Source of the DNA: CAG-217 sp963605415
Lineage (GTDB): Bacteria > Bacillota > Clostridia > Oscillospirales > Acutalibacteraceae
DNA length: 52,115 nucleotides
Reading direction: 5' to 3'
Assembly: GCA_963605415.1 (NCBI GenBank)
Contig: CAVCUL010000014.1
Location: forward strand, 1-52,115
The notes beneath the pieces are model-generated. The model searched no databases and was not told the origin of the DNA. It was given only the letters and a program-made list of their open reading frames with translations. Below, piece after piece: positions 33,136 to 41,807 of this stretch (positions are counted from its first letter, which is position 1; each line of letters begins with the position of its first letter). The position numbers were made by a program, and so were the translations under genes.

Positions 33136-34593
33136 TTACTGCGCCCCGCGGCCGGTAAGCACCACACCGACGGTTTTAAACAGAATTTTTGTGTCCAGCA
33201 TGGGGGACCAGTTGTCTATGTATTCGCAGTCCAGGTGTACCACTTCTTCAAAGTCCACAATCTGGGAGCGGCCGCTGACCTGCCACAGTCCGGTAATGCC
33301 CGGGCGCATAGACAGGCGTCGTTTGTGGTGGGAACTGTATTGCTCAAATTCGTCCAGTGTAGGCGGACGGGTGCCCACCAGGCTCATATCTCCCCGCAGC
33401 ACATTGTAGAACTGGGGCAGCTCGTCAATGCTGAATTTGCGGATAAAGCGGCCGACCTTGGTAATGCGCGGGTCGTTGTCCATCTTGAACATCAGGCCCT
33501 GCATATGATTTTTTTCTTCAAATTCTTTTTTGCGCTGCTCCGCGTCTGCATACATGGAGCGCAGCTTGTACATATAGAACAGGCGGCCGTTTCTGCCCAC
33601 CCGCTGCTGCTTGAAGAACAGGCCGCCCCGGCTTTCCAGCACCAGGGGAATGGCCACCAGCAGAATAATGGGGGCAGAAAGGATCAGCCCCACCAGGGCG
33701 CCGGCAATATCTCCCATACGCTTGAGTGCCATTTTTTTCGGGTCATGTACGGTGGCAGATACGCCCACCATCGGGTATCCGGCCACAATGTCGCAGCGCA
33801 TGTGGTTAAATTTGCTTTCTTCTACGAACTGCTCCAGGGTGGGAATGTTGATGTGCACCAGCACGCCCATATCCTCTAACTCTTCCACCAAAGCATTCAA
33901 CTGCTCCATGGACAGATCTATGTTTTTTGCGGAGAAGTTGATAAATACCTCGTCCACAGAGGATAACCGAACCCAGCCCAAAAAGCTCTCCAAATCCGGA
34001 AGCAGGGTTACGCCGCAGCACGCGGTTTCTGTTGGATGGCTGCCATCCGTGTGTGTACAGGGTAGCAAGGTTACGCCGTCTACCCGTTTGGTCCAGTCCA
34101 TCTGCAGCTGCGTGAGAAACTGCTCTGCCCGATCTGTGGATGCCACCACGCCCACCAGGGTCGCACTTTTGGAATTGGAAAAATTGTCCGTCAGTGCACG
34201 CTTGAGGATGTAGCGCCCCAGGCAGGACAGGGGAATCAGCAGCAGGAAAGAGCCGATAAAGAGATATCGGGAGTCAATAATGGGGTTCTTAAACAGAAGC
34301 AAAAGCACAGCCAACTGCATGTAGATGAGCGAGCAGTTGCGCAAAACAGCCAGGAATTCCATGGAGCGACTGCGCTTGGCCAGATCAATAGAGGAGGAGA
34401 AGCAAAGAGAAATGGCGGTGTAGGCCAAAAACAGCATAAAGCAGTACTCTTTCCATTCCTCCGGGGTATAGACCAAAATGCGGTGCAGCAGTTTGCCAAA
34501 GAACAGATAGGTGGCCAGGGTGGCGCAAAACAGAGCGACCCCGTCTACCAAATATTCACTTACCTGCTGTATTTTTTGCCACTTTTTTTTCAA
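33136..34593 (-). CDS. Initiating polyprenyl phosphate glycosylphosphotransferase (WbaP/CpsE-like)
   Basis: A 485-residue polyprenol phosphoglycosyltransferase. It has four N-terminal membrane helices, a CoA-binding-like middle domain, a fifth membrane segment (ALVGLILSAPIILLVAIPLV) and the catalytic domain: FFKQQRVGRNGRLFYMYKLR, SIDELPQFYNVLRGDMSLVG and RPGITGLWQVSGRS. It loads the first sugar phosphate on undecaprenyl phosphate. The start appears to be TTG (34593) with a weak ribosome-binding site; the exact N-terminus is uncertain. Confidence 0.93.
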   Translation of the reverse strand: MKKKWQKIQQVSEYLVDGVALFCATLATYLFFGKLLHRILVYTPEEWKEYCFMLFLAYTAISLCFSSSIDLAKRSRSMEFLAVLRNCSLIYMQLAVLLLLFKNPIIDSRYLFIGSFLLLIPLSCLGRYILKRALTDNFSNSKSATLVGVVASTDRAEQFLTQLQMDWTKRVDGVTLLPCTHTDGSHPTETACCGVTLLPDLESFLGWVRLSSVDEVFINFSAKNIDLSMEQLNALVEELEDMGVLVHINIPTLEQFVEESKFNHMRCDIVAGYPMVGVSATVHDPKKMALKRMGDIAGALVGLILSAPIILLVAIPLVLESRGGLFFKQQRVGRNGRLFYMYKLRSMYADAEQRKKEFEEKNHMQGLMFKMDNDPRITKVGRFIRKFSIDELPQFYNVLRGDMSLVGTRPPTLDEFEQYSSHHKRRLSMRPGITGLWQVSGRSQIVDFEEVVHLDCEYIDNWSPMLDTKILFKTVGVVLTGRGAQ

Positions 34594-34611
34594 GATAGCT
34601 CAGTCCGATCG

Positions 34612-35376
34612 TTATTTGTAGTTGTAGCTGTAGCCGTAGTCATAGCCGTATTTGTACTTGCGGTCATATTTACGGTAGTAGGAATAGTATTTTTTGCGGT
34701 CCGGGCTGGCGTCATTAAGAATAAAGCCAACGATTTCCGCACCGATGCTTTCCAGTGCGTCCACGGCGGCGCGCACCTCCGGCACATCGGTATTGCCGGC
34801 CTTGACAATCATCACATAGCCGGTGACCTTGCCGGCAAAGGCGCTGGCGTCCGTTACCAGGTTGATCGGCGGTGTGTCAATAAACACGCAGTCGTAATGC
34901 CCCTTTACAAAGCTCAGCAGCTTATCCATTCTGGGGCTGGCCAGCAACTCCGCCGGATTAGGCGGAATTTTGCCGGAGGAGAGAATGGACAGATTCTCCA
35001 CATTGGTTTTGGATACGGTGATGTTGTCCGTTAGCCCGGCCAGAATCTCGGACAGGCCATTGGTCACGGGAATGGAGAACATACGGTGCACAGTGGGATT
35101 GCGCATATCGGAGTCAATAATCAGTGTGCGCTTTCCCATTTGGGCAAAGTTGATGGCCAGGTTAATGGTATTGATGGTTTTGCCGTTATTGGCGTCCGGG
35201 CTGGTTACCACGAATACCGGGCAGCGGTCGCCCTTTTGGGTAAACAGCAGGCTGGTACGAATGGTGTTGTAGGCCTCTTTGACCACAAAGGGGGTGTCCG
35301 GCCCCAGCATTTTCTTTTGGTCGTTGCGGCTGAATCCGCGCTCGTCCGGATTTTTCTTTTTGCGTCTCAGTGCCAT
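34612..35376 (-). CDS. Capsule BY-kinase (CpsD/CapB-like tyrosine kinase)
   Basis: A 254-residue cytoplasmic tyrosine kinase. Walker A is TSPDANNGKTINT, where most relatives have GEGKST. Walker A' is LIIDSDMRNP and Walker B is CVFIDTPPI. EAYNTIRTSLLF is the usual N-terminal helix. The C-terminal 26 residues are a tyrosine-rich tail (YYSYYRKYDRKYKYGYDYGY and beyond), the autophosphorylation cluster. It works with the adjacent Wzz-like transmembrane partner to set chain length and export. The start at 35376 is fixed by AAAGGAG ten bases upstream. Confidence 0.93.
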   Translation of the reverse strand: MALRRKKKNPDERGFSRNDQKKMLGPDTPFVVKEAYNTIRTSLLFTQKGDRCPVFVVTSPDANNGKTINTINLAINFAQMGKRTLIIDSDMRNPTVHRMFSIPVTNGLSEILAGLTDNITVSKTNVENLSILSSGKIPPNPAELLASPRMDKLLSFVKGHYDCVFIDTPPINLVTDASAFAGKVTGYVMIVKAGNTDVPEVRAAVDALESIGAEIVGFILNDASPDRKKYYSYYRKYDRKYKYGYDYGYSYNYK

Positions 35377-35377
35377 T

Positions 35378-36145
35378 TTACTCAACTCCTTTCGTAGATA
35401 CAGAGGGCTCCGGCGGGGTCATTTGGCCGTCAGCCGGCGGCGCCTGTTTGTCGCGGGAGGCCACCAGGCGCGGGACGATGCCCAGCACCGGAATTTGGAA
35501 CTCCCGCTCCAGGTCCTTTACGGAGGTGATGGTGGCGTTAAACGCCTCGCGAACAAAGAAGTAAACGAAAGAGATGGCAAAGCCGGCCAACAGTCCCAGA
35601 AAAATATTTTTCTGAATATTGGGGGAGGAGGGGCTTTTGGGCTCCTTGGCATAGTCGATTACATTGGCACCACCGGCTTTGATAATCCGGGCAATCTCCG
35701 TAGGGGCCACCTCAGCCACTGCGTTGGCAATGGATTGACTGGTCTTTGGGTTGGTGGTGGTGACGGATACGTAGAACACATTGGTGTCTTCGTCCTGGGA
35801 GGTGGAGATACTGGTCTTAATGTCGCTGCCGTCGGTCAGCCCCACCTTCTCGGCCACTTTATCCAGCACTGCGTCACTTTCCAGCACGGCCAGATAGCTC
35901 TTAACCAGTGCGGTGGAGGCGGTGTAGTCGTTGTAGCTGATGGAACTTTGGGTACTCAGCTGGTCCATATCGCTGTACACATACAGGGAAATTTTGGCGG
36001 TGTACTTTTGGTCAATGAAGAACTCTGTAAAGCAACCGGCGGCAATGCCTCCCAGTAAGGTGAACAGCAAAATGTAGATGACCTTCTTGCGCATCATAAA
36101 GAAGATTTTTTTCAGGTCAATGTCAATTTCTTTGGTTTGATCCAT
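35378..36145 (-). CDS. Wzz/CapA-like polysaccharide co-polymerase
   Basis: A 255-residue membrane protein with two transmembrane helices (VIYILLFTLLGGIAAGCF near residue 22, and IFLGLLAGFAISFVYFFV near residue 180) flanking an extracytoplasmic region. A cytoplasmic C-terminal tail follows. In Firmicutes this partner activates the BY-kinase CpsD and controls polymer length. It is the first gene of the capsule operon, with GAGGAG before the ATG, and lies directly ahead of the kinase gene. Confidence 0.92.
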   Translation of the reverse strand: MDQTKEIDIDLKKIFFMMRKKVIYILLFTLLGGIAAGCFTEFFIDQKYTAKISLYVYSDMDQLSTQSSISYNDYTASTALVKSYLAVLESDAVLDKVAEKVGLTDGSDIKTSISTSQDEDTNVFYVSVTTTNPKTSQSIANAVAEVAPTEIARIIKAGGANVIDYAKEPKSPSSPNIQKNIFLGLLAGFAISFVYFFVREAFNATITSVKDLEREFQIPVLGIVPRLVASRDKQAPPADGQMTPPEPSVSTKGVE

Positions 36146-36159
36146 AGTGTGCTCCTCTT

Positions 36160-36177
36160 ATATATAAATTTATATAT
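36160..36177. promoter_or_regulatory. Perfect AT palindrome in the capsule-operon leader
   Basis: ATATATAAATTTATATAT is an exact 18-base palindrome between the promoter and the ribosome-binding site of the first capsule gene. It could be an operator or simply an AT-rich leader hairpin. Confidence 0.4.
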
Positions 36178-36193
36178 TATAATAGATGTCTCT

Positions 36194-36222
36194 ATTTTAT
36201 CATTTTGGCGGTGGTGTGTCAA
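36194..36222 (-). promoter_or_regulatory. Promoter of the capsule operon
   Basis: On the minus strand the -35 is TTGACA (36222-36217), the spacer is 17 bases and the -10 is TAAAAT (36199-36194). It is near consensus and is the only strong promoter seen for the ~15-kb operon. Confidence 0.85.
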
Positions 36223-36310
36223 TGCAAGGTGCGGGCAATGACGCATTTTCGGCAAAGCGGCAAAAATGGCGGCTGTTTTTTGTCTATTTCCACGATAAAA
36301 AGGGCAAAAA

Positions 36311-36345
36311 AACAGCAGATCGTCCATCATAGACGATCTGCAAAA
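36311..36345 (-). terminator. Terminator after the Dabb protein gene
   Basis: CAGATCGTC (minus strand, 36340-36332) pairs with GACGATCTG (36324-36316) around a 7-base loop, followed on the minus strand by a T-run. Confidence 0.8.
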
Positions 36346-36359
36346 GCAAATTTTTCGCT

Positions 36360-36653
36360 TTATTCCACCGTGTAATCCATGGCAATGCTGTTTGCGGCCA
36401 CTGCGTGCATGTGCTTTTTCACCACGGTGCAGTGGTACGGATCCTGCTGGTAAGCGTCCAGAGCGGCCATATCGTCCAGCAGCACTTGCAGGATCACATC
36501 GTAGGAGCGCCCGGAGCGCAGTTCATCCACCCCCACTTCGATCCCCCGCAGCAGCGGTACATTGCCGTCCATAGAGCGGAGCACTTCTGCCGCTTTTTGG
36601 CAGTTCTCCGGGGTGGGATCTGCCAGCTTAAAGCATACAATGTGTTTGATCAT
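36360..36653 (-). CDS. Dabb (stress-responsive A/B barrel) domain protein
   Basis: A 97-residue single-domain protein of the ferredoxin-like dimeric alpha-beta barrel family: MIKHIVCFKLADPT at the start, SYDVILQVLLDDMAALDAYQ in the middle and a conserved YHCTVVKKHMH segment. Functions in this family vary and none can be assigned. The start at 36653 follows GGGAGGAA; a longer in-frame start is not supported. It sits in its own small unit between rny and the capsule operon, bounded by terminators on both sides. Confidence 0.82.
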   Translation of the reverse strand: MIKHIVCFKLADPTPENCQKAAEVLRSMDGNVPLLRGIEVGVDELRSGRSYDVILQVLLDDMAALDAYQQDPYHCTVVKKHMHAVAANSIAMDYTVE

Positions 36654-36675
36654 CGTTATTCCTCCCAAAAAACAA

Positions 36676-36694
36676 GGGACGGAAAAACCGTCCC
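36676..36694 (-). terminator. Terminator after rny
   Basis: GGGACGG pairs with CCGTCCC around a 5-base loop and is followed on the minus strand by a T-rich tract. Confidence 0.75.
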
Positions 36695-36703
36695 TCAAAT
36701 TTG

Positions 36704-38260
36704 TTATTTTGCCACATCGGAAGCACGGGACTCACGAATGATATTGACCTTGATCTGGCCGGGATATTCCATCTCGGACTCAATTTTCTTGGCGATTTCA
36801 TGAGCCACATAGGGCATACGGCTGTCGGATACCACTTCCGGTTTTACCATCACACGAACCTCGCGGCCGGCCTGAATGGCATATGCGCGCTCCACGCCAT
36901 CAAAGCTGCAGGAGATCTCCTCCAGCTGCTGCAGGCGTTTAATGTAGTTCTCCACATTCTCACGGCGAGCGCCGGGACGGGAGGCAGATACAGCGTCTGC
37001 CGCCTGCACCAGGCAGGCAACTACGGTCTTGCACTCTACATCACCGTGGTGGGCCTCAATGGCGTGTACAACGGCTTCGCTCTCTTTATACTTGCGGGCA
37101 AATTCCACGCCCAGGGCAATATGACTGCCCTCCATCTCGTGATCCAGGGCCTTGCCGATATCGTGCAACAGGCCGGCACGGCGGGCCAAACGCTCATCGG
37201 CGCCCAACTCTGCAGCCATCAGGCCGGCAATGTAGCTGACCTCCAAACTGTGCCGCAGCACGCTCTGGCCGTAAGATGTGCGGTATCTCAGCTTGCCCAG
37301 CAGGCGTACCAGCTCCGGGTGAATGGAGCCGCAGTTGGCCTTTAGTACAGCCTTTTCACCCTCCTGTTTAATGGTGGCGTTAACCTCGCGCTTAGACTTT
37401 TCGTACAATTCTTCAATGCGGGTGGGATGAATGCGGCCGTCCTGAATCAGACGCTCCAAAGTCAGGCGGGCAATCTCACGGCGCACCGGGTCAAAGGCGC
37501 TGATGGTAATGGCCTCCGGTGTGTCGTCAATAATCAGCTCTACGCCGGTAATGGACTCGATGGAACGGATGTTGCGTCCCTCCCGGCCGATAATGCGGCC
37601 CTTCATCTCGTCGTTGGGCAGAGATACGACGGAAACGGTGGTTTCTGCCGTGTGCTCTGCGGCGCAGCGCTGAATGGCGGTGCCGATGATTTCCCGTGCC
37701 AGCACTTCGCTCTGGTCCCGGGTCATCTGCTCGTACTCAAGGATTTTTTTGCTTTTCTCCGTGTCCAGTTCTTCTTCCAGAGAGGCCAGCAGCTGATTTT
37801 TTGCTTCCTCCTGAGTCAGACCTGAAATACGCTCCAGCATATCAAACTGGCTTTTCTTGATGCCATCGACTTCGAGTAATTTGTCTTCAAGTTCTTTCTG
37901 CTTTTCGCTGATTTTATCATTTTTTGCTTCCAGGGAATCTGCCTTTTTGTCCAGATACTCTTCTCTCTGGTTCAGGCGTTTTTCCTGCTTTTGCACTTCG
38001 TTTCTGCGCTCGCGGATATCCCGGTCTGCGTCGGAACGGAGTTTGTGCACCTCGTCCTTGGCTTCCAGCACCTTTTCTTTCTTGGTAGCCTCTGCCTCGG
38101 CCAAAGCATTATTGATGATCTTGGTCGCTTCCTGGGTGGCAGAGCCAATTTCTTTCTCTGCGGTCTTGCGGCGGTGTGCCACGCCCAGTACAAAGCCTAA
38201 AACGGCAAAAATTACGGCGCAAACTACGCCTACGATCACCGGAATCACAACATTACTCAT
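36704..38260 (-). CDS. rny: Ribonuclease Y
   Basis: A 518-residue endoribonuclease that starts mRNA decay in Firmicutes from the inner membrane face. It has an N-terminal membrane helix (VIPVIVGVVCAVIFAVLGFV), a long coiled coil (about residues 30-200), a KH domain (GRIIGREGRNIRSIESITGV) and an HD domain (ARRAGLLHDIGKALDHEMEG). The start at 38260 (MSNVVIP) follows AAGGAGG; the in-frame ATG at 38284 lies upstream of that site and is rejected. The length fits the family (about 515-520). Confidence 0.96.
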   Translation of the reverse strand: MSNVVIPVIVGVVCAVIFAVLGFVLGVAHRRKTAEKEIGSATQEATKIINNALAEAEATKKEKVLEAKDEVHKLRSDADRDIRERRNEVQKQEKRLNQREEYLDKKADSLEAKNDKISEKQKELEDKLLEVDGIKKSQFDMLERISGLTQEEAKNQLLASLEEELDTEKSKKILEYEQMTRDQSEVLAREIIGTAIQRCAAEHTAETTVSVVSLPNDEMKGRIIGREGRNIRSIESITGVELIIDDTPEAITISAFDPVRREIARLTLERLIQDGRIHPTRIEELYEKSKREVNATIKQEGEKAVLKANCGSIHPELVRLLGKLRYRTSYGQSVLRHSLEVSYIAGLMAAELGADERLARRAGLLHDIGKALDHEMEGSHIALGVEFARKYKESEAVVHAIEAHHGDVECKTVVACLVQAADAVSASRPGARRENVENYIKRLQQLEEISCSFDGVERAYAIQAGREVRVMVKPEVVSDSRMPYVAHEIAKKIESEMEYPGQIKVNIIRESRASDVAK

Positions 38261-38407
38261 AATCAACAGCACCTCCTTCTGCATAAATTTCTCGTTTTTG
38301 AGATGGAACTCTCGAATCGAATATCATCAGAAAAGGTACAGTTTAATTACATTTTAACGCATTTCTGTAAAGAAGCCTTGCATCACTAAATGTAAAACTT
38401 CTGTATA

Positions 38408-38436
38408 ATCATACACCTATATATGGTATCTGTCAA
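38408..38436 (-). promoter_or_regulatory. Promoter of rny
   Basis: On the minus strand the -35 is TTGACA (38436-38431), the spacer is 17 bases and the -10 is TATGAT (38413-38408). Confidence 0.8.
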
Positions 38437-38489
38437 GTTTTTGTTTGGGCTCGCCGCAGGGTAAACGGCAAAAAATCCTGCCGTTTCGG

Positions 38490-38518
38490 TTGACAGGGAC
38501 GGAAAAAGGTGTTACTAT
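38490..38518 (+). promoter_or_regulatory. Promoter of the thrS T-box transcript
   Basis: The -35 is TTGACA (38490-38495), the spacer is 17 bases and the -10 is TACTAT (38513-38518). Confidence 0.8.
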
Positions 38519-38527
38519 AAGCCATAA

Positions 38528-38756
38528 GTGATAGAGAAAGCTTTGATGGGGACACGAGCGCCGCTTTTTCGCCGTTTTCAGAGAGTGCCTGTACGCTGCA
38601 AGGGCACACGGTGCAGCTGCCGCTTACCACCCCGGAGCGCCGCCAATACCGGCCGGTTGCCTGCCGTTATCCGGGCCTTGAGGTACAGCGCCTTGCTGTG
38701 CAATTCAGGTGGAACCGTGGATCTTCATTCACCCTGTGTATGCAGGGTGATTTTTT
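38528..38756 (+). promoter_or_regulatory. T-box leader controlling thrS
   Basis: A ~230-base structured leader between promoter and thrS. The conserved T-box CAGGTGGAACCGTG (38706-38719) is present, where uncharged tRNA acceptor ends pair. It is followed by the terminator TCACCCTG/CAGGGTGA (38729-38750) with a T-run (38751-38756). Uncharged tRNA-Thr would stabilise the antiterminator and allow thrS transcription. I could not place the threonine specifier codon in stem I by eye. Confidence 0.85.
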
Positions 38757-38775
38757 ATTTTTGGAGGGATATTTT

Positions 38776-40686
38776 ATGAACATTACGCTAAAGGACGGCT
38801 CCGTGAAGGTGTATGACGCACCCATGACGGCAGCGGACATTACCAAGGACATTTCTATGGGTCTGTATCGTGCAGCCTGCTGCTGCCGGATCGACGGCCA
38901 GGTGCGGGATTTGCGCACCGCCGTCAGCGACGACTGCACCTTTGAGGTGCTGACCTTTGATGAGGAGGACGGCCGCCGCACCTTTAACCACACCGCCTCT
39001 CACATTATGGCCCAGGCAGTGAAGCGCCTGTATCCCCAGGTGAAGCTGACCATCGGCCCGGCCATTGAAAATGGCTTTTATTATGACTTTGACTGCGGCG
39101 ATACGCCCTTTACCACCGATGATCTGGTTAAGATCGAGGCGGAGATGAAGAAGATCGTAAAGGAAAATCCGGAGATCCAGCGCTTTGAGCTGCCCCCGGC
39201 AGAGGCTACGGCCCTGATGGAGGAGAAAGGCGAGCCGTATAAGGTGGAATTGATCGCCGAGCACGCGGGCAAGGGCGAGCATATCAGCTTTTACAAGCAG
39301 GGCGAGTTTACCGAGCTTTGCGCCGGCCCCCACCTGATGAGCATTGCTGCCGTAAAGGCCTTTAAGCTGACCAACACCACCGGTGCCTACTGGCGGGGCG
39401 ACGCCCAGAACAAAATGCTCTGCCGCGTGTACGGCACCGCATTCCCCAAGGTGTCTCTGCTGGAGGCCCACCTGCAAATGCTGGAGGAGGCCAAGAAGCG
39501 GGACCACCGTAAATTGGGCAAGGAGTTGGAGCTGTTTACCATTATGGAGGAAGGCCCCGGTTTCCCGTTCTTCCTGCCCAAGGGTATGATCCTCAAAAAT
39601 CAGCTGATTGACTACTGGCGCCAGATTCACACTGCCGCCGGGTATCAGGAGATCTCTACCCCCATTATCCTCAGCCGCAAGCTATGGGAGCGCAGCGGTC
39701 ATTGGGACCACTATAAAGAGAATATGTACACCACCGTCATTGACGACGAGGACTTTGCCATTAAGCCCATGAACTGCCCGGGCGGTATCCTGGTGTATAA
39801 GAATAAAATGCACTCCTATAAGGATCTGCCCCTGCGTATGGGTGAGCTGGGCATTGTGCATCGGCACGAGTTGTCCGGCGCGCTGCACGGGTTGATGCGG
39901 GTACGCTGCTTTACCCAGGACGACGCCCACATCTTTATGACCCGGGAGCAGATCAAGGACGAGATCAAGGGCGTGGTACAGCTGATCGACAGCGTGTACA
40001 GCACCTTTGGCTTTGAGTACCACATTGAGTTGTCCACCCAGCCGGAGGACTCTATGGGCGCCAAGGAGGACTGGGACATTGCCACCCAGGCTCTGCGGGA
40101 CGCCATTACCGAGTTGGGCTATGACTTTGAGGTCAATGAGGGCGACGGCGCGTTCTATGGCCCCAAGCTGGACTTCCACCTGACCGATTGCCTGGGTCGT
40201 ACCTGGCAGTGCGGCACCATTCAGCTGGACTTCCAGCTGCCGGAGCGGTTTGAGCTGGAATATGTGGGCGCAGACGGCGAGAAGCACCGTCCCATTATGA
40301 TCCACCGTGTGGTATTCGGCAGCATTGAGCGGTTTATCGGTATTTTGACCGAGCACTTTGCCGGTGCGTTCCCCACCTGGCTGGCGCCGGTGCAGGTGAA
40401 GCTGCTGCCCATTGCAGACCGGCATATCGACTATTTGAACACCATTAAGGCAAAGCTGGAGACTGCCGGTATCCGCTGCGAGGTGGACGACCGCAGCGAG
40501 AAGATCGGCTTTAAGATCCGCTCTGCGCAGATGGAGAAGGTTCCCTATATGTTAGTGGCCGGCGACAAGGATATTGAGGCCGGTACCGTGTCCGTCCGTT
40601 CCAGAAAGGACGGCGACGAGGGTGCTTCCAGCCTGGAGGACTTTATCGCCCGCATTACCGAGGAGATCGCCACCAAGGCAAAGTAA
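38776..40686 (+). CDS. thrS: Threonyl-tRNA synthetase
   Basis: A 636-residue class II aminoacyl-tRNA synthetase charging tRNA-Thr. It has an N-terminal TGS domain (residues 1-~60), an editing domain with HTASHIMAQAVKRLYP and the CAGPHL motif, then the catalytic core with motif 2 (RMGELGIVHRHELSGALHGL, where the ATP-binding Arg lies), and a C-terminal anticodon-binding domain. Zn-ligand stretches (MNCPGG) are present. The ATG at 38776 follows GGAGGGA and is preferred over an in-frame upstream extension inside the T-box. A 13-bp terminator hairpin follows. Confidence 0.98.
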   Translation: MNITLKDGSVKVYDAPMTAADITKDISMGLYRAACCCRIDGQVRDLRTAVSDDCTFEVLTFDEEDGRRTFNHTASHIMAQAVKRLYPQVKLTIGPAIENGFYYDFDCGDTPFTTDDLVKIEAEMKKIVKENPEIQRFELPPAEATALMEEKGEPYKVELIAEHAGKGEHISFYKQGEFTELCAGPHLMSIAAVKAFKLTNTTGAYWRGDAQNKMLCRVYGTAFPKVSLLEAHLQMLEEAKKRDHRKLGKELELFTIMEEGPGFPFFLPKGMILKNQLIDYWRQIHTAAGYQEISTPIILSRKLWERSGHWDHYKENMYTTVIDDEDFAIKPMNCPGGILVYKNKMHSYKDLPLRMGELGIVHRHELSGALHGLMRVRCFTQDDAHIFMTREQIKDEIKGVVQLIDSVYSTFGFEYHIELSTQPEDSMGAKEDWDIATQALRDAITELGYDFEVNEGDGAFYGPKLDFHLTDCLGRTWQCGTIQLDFQLPERFELEYVGADGEKHRPIMIHRVVFGSIERFIGILTEHFAGAFPTWLAPVQVKLLPIADRHIDYLNTIKAKLETAGIRCEVDDRSEKIGFKIRSAQMEKVPYMLVAGDKDIEAGTVSVRSRKDGDEGASSLEDFIARITEEIATKAK

Positions 40687-40700
40687 AAAACGGCAAAGCA

Positions 40701-40734
40701 AACGCCCTGTACAGCTTGTACAGGGCGTTTTTGT
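40701..40734 (+). terminator. Terminator after thrS
   Basis: AACGCCCTGTACA pairs perfectly over 13 bases with TGTACAGGGCGTT around a 3-base loop, followed by T residues. Confidence 0.9.
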
Positions 40735-40770
40735 GATTTTGTAGAGTGATGGCGGCGGACTGTACATCTG

Positions 40771-40840
40771 CTGCGGCGGGAGCAAGCCCCCGCCCTACAA
40801 AAAAAGTTTATCGTAGGGGCGGCAATTTGCCGCCCGCCTA
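40771..40840. repeat. Inverted pair of GTAG-type REP palindromes
   Basis: The first palindrome, GGCGGG-A-GC...GC-C-CCCGCC (40775-40794), is followed by CTAC, i.e. GTAG on the minus strand. The second has GTAG on the plus strand (40813-40816), followed by GGGCGGCAA/TTGCCGCCC (40817-40835). The two point toward each other across about 20 bases, like a BIME. They share GTAGGG with the copies in the RAYT gene. Confidence 0.65.
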
Positions 40841-40864
40841 TTTTTCGGTCGGTGGAGGGCAGGC

Positions 40865-41803
40865 TTATTCGTGCTTTAATACAAATACCAGCCAGCCTTT
40901 GTCCTCAAAGCGCTGCTGCACGGTAAAGCCGTTGGCGGCGAAAGAGGCCAGCACCTCGTCCTCTCGCACATCAATAATACCGCCGGTGATGTAGGTGCCG
41001 CCGGGTTTTAAGAACTGCGCCACCTGGGGGTTGAACTGCATAATAATGTCTGCCACAATATTGGCTACAATAATATCGTACTGTCCGCTGACTTTGTCAG
41101 ACAAATTGCCCTCTACGGCAGCGAACCGGTCCGGGCCAAAGCCGTTCTCCAGCGCGTTGGCGTTGGCGGTCTTGACCGCCAGCTTGTCAATATCCACGCC
41201 AAAGGCCGTGCCGGCGCCCAGCAGCAGGGCGGCAATGGATAGAATACCGCTGCCGCAGCCGATGTCCAGCACCGTAGCGCCGGGGGTAACCACTTTTTCC
41301 AGGGTTTCCAGGCACAGGCGGGTGGTGGGGTGCGACCCGGTGCCAAAGGCCAGGCCAGGCTCAATGTGCAGCACCTTGCGGCCGTCTGTGGGGTCTGCGT
41401 CCTCCCAGGTAGGACGGATCAATAGTTTGTGGCCCACCGGCATAGGGTGAAAATACTTTTTCCAGTTGTTCACCCAGTCCTCCATGGCGCACAGGTCCGT
41501 GCCCAGGGTGTAGGCGATCCCGGCGCTTTGCAGCCGCTCCTCTAAGAAAGAGACGGCCTCTGCCGGGTTCTCCTCCGGGCTGATGTAAATGTGGATAATG
41601 CCCTTGGTGCGGTCCTTTTGCAGCAGTGACGCCTCGATCAGATCAATGTGGGCGATCTCCATGGTCTCCGCTTCCAGGGCGGAGTAGTCCTCAATATAAA
41701 TACCGTAGGGCACCACCATATTGGCGATGTTGCCGGCGGTCTCAATGTCTTTTGTGTGGACGGTAACGGTGATCTCCGTCCATTTTTCCTGCGTCATTTC
41801 CAT
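40865..41803 (-). CDS. prmA: Ribosomal protein L11 methyltransferase
   Basis: A 312-residue SAM-dependent methyltransferase of the PrmA family that trimethylates ribosomal protein L11. The N-terminal L11-recognition domain covers about residues 1-110. The catalytic domain shows LHIEPGLAFGTGSHPTTRLC, the SAM-binding VLDIGCGSGILSIAALLLGA and the target-site DIIVANIVADII (the NPPY-equivalent NIV). AGGAGAG lies before the ATG. It starts four bases after the yhaM stop, so the two are in one operon. Confidence 0.95.
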   Translation of the reverse strand: MEMTQEKWTEITVTVHTKDIETAGNIANMVVPYGIYIEDYSALEAETMEIAHIDLIEASLLQKDRTKGIIHIYISPEENPAEAVSFLEERLQSAGIAYTLGTDLCAMEDWVNNWKKYFHPMPVGHKLLIRPTWEDADPTDGRKVLHIEPGLAFGTGSHPTTRLCLETLEKVVTPGATVLDIGCGSGILSIAALLLGAGTAFGVDIDKLAVKTANANALENGFGPDRFAAVEGNLSDKVSGQYDIIVANIVADIIMQFNPQVAQFLKPGGTYITGGIIDVREDEVLASFAANGFTVQQRFEDKGWLVFVLKHE

Positions 41804-41807
41804 GGCG

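Noticed and set aside
32410..33879. 489-codon plus-strand frame in the capsule operon
   Set aside because: It is antisense to two clear glycosyltransferase genes, with His/Gln-rich shadow composition and no domain.
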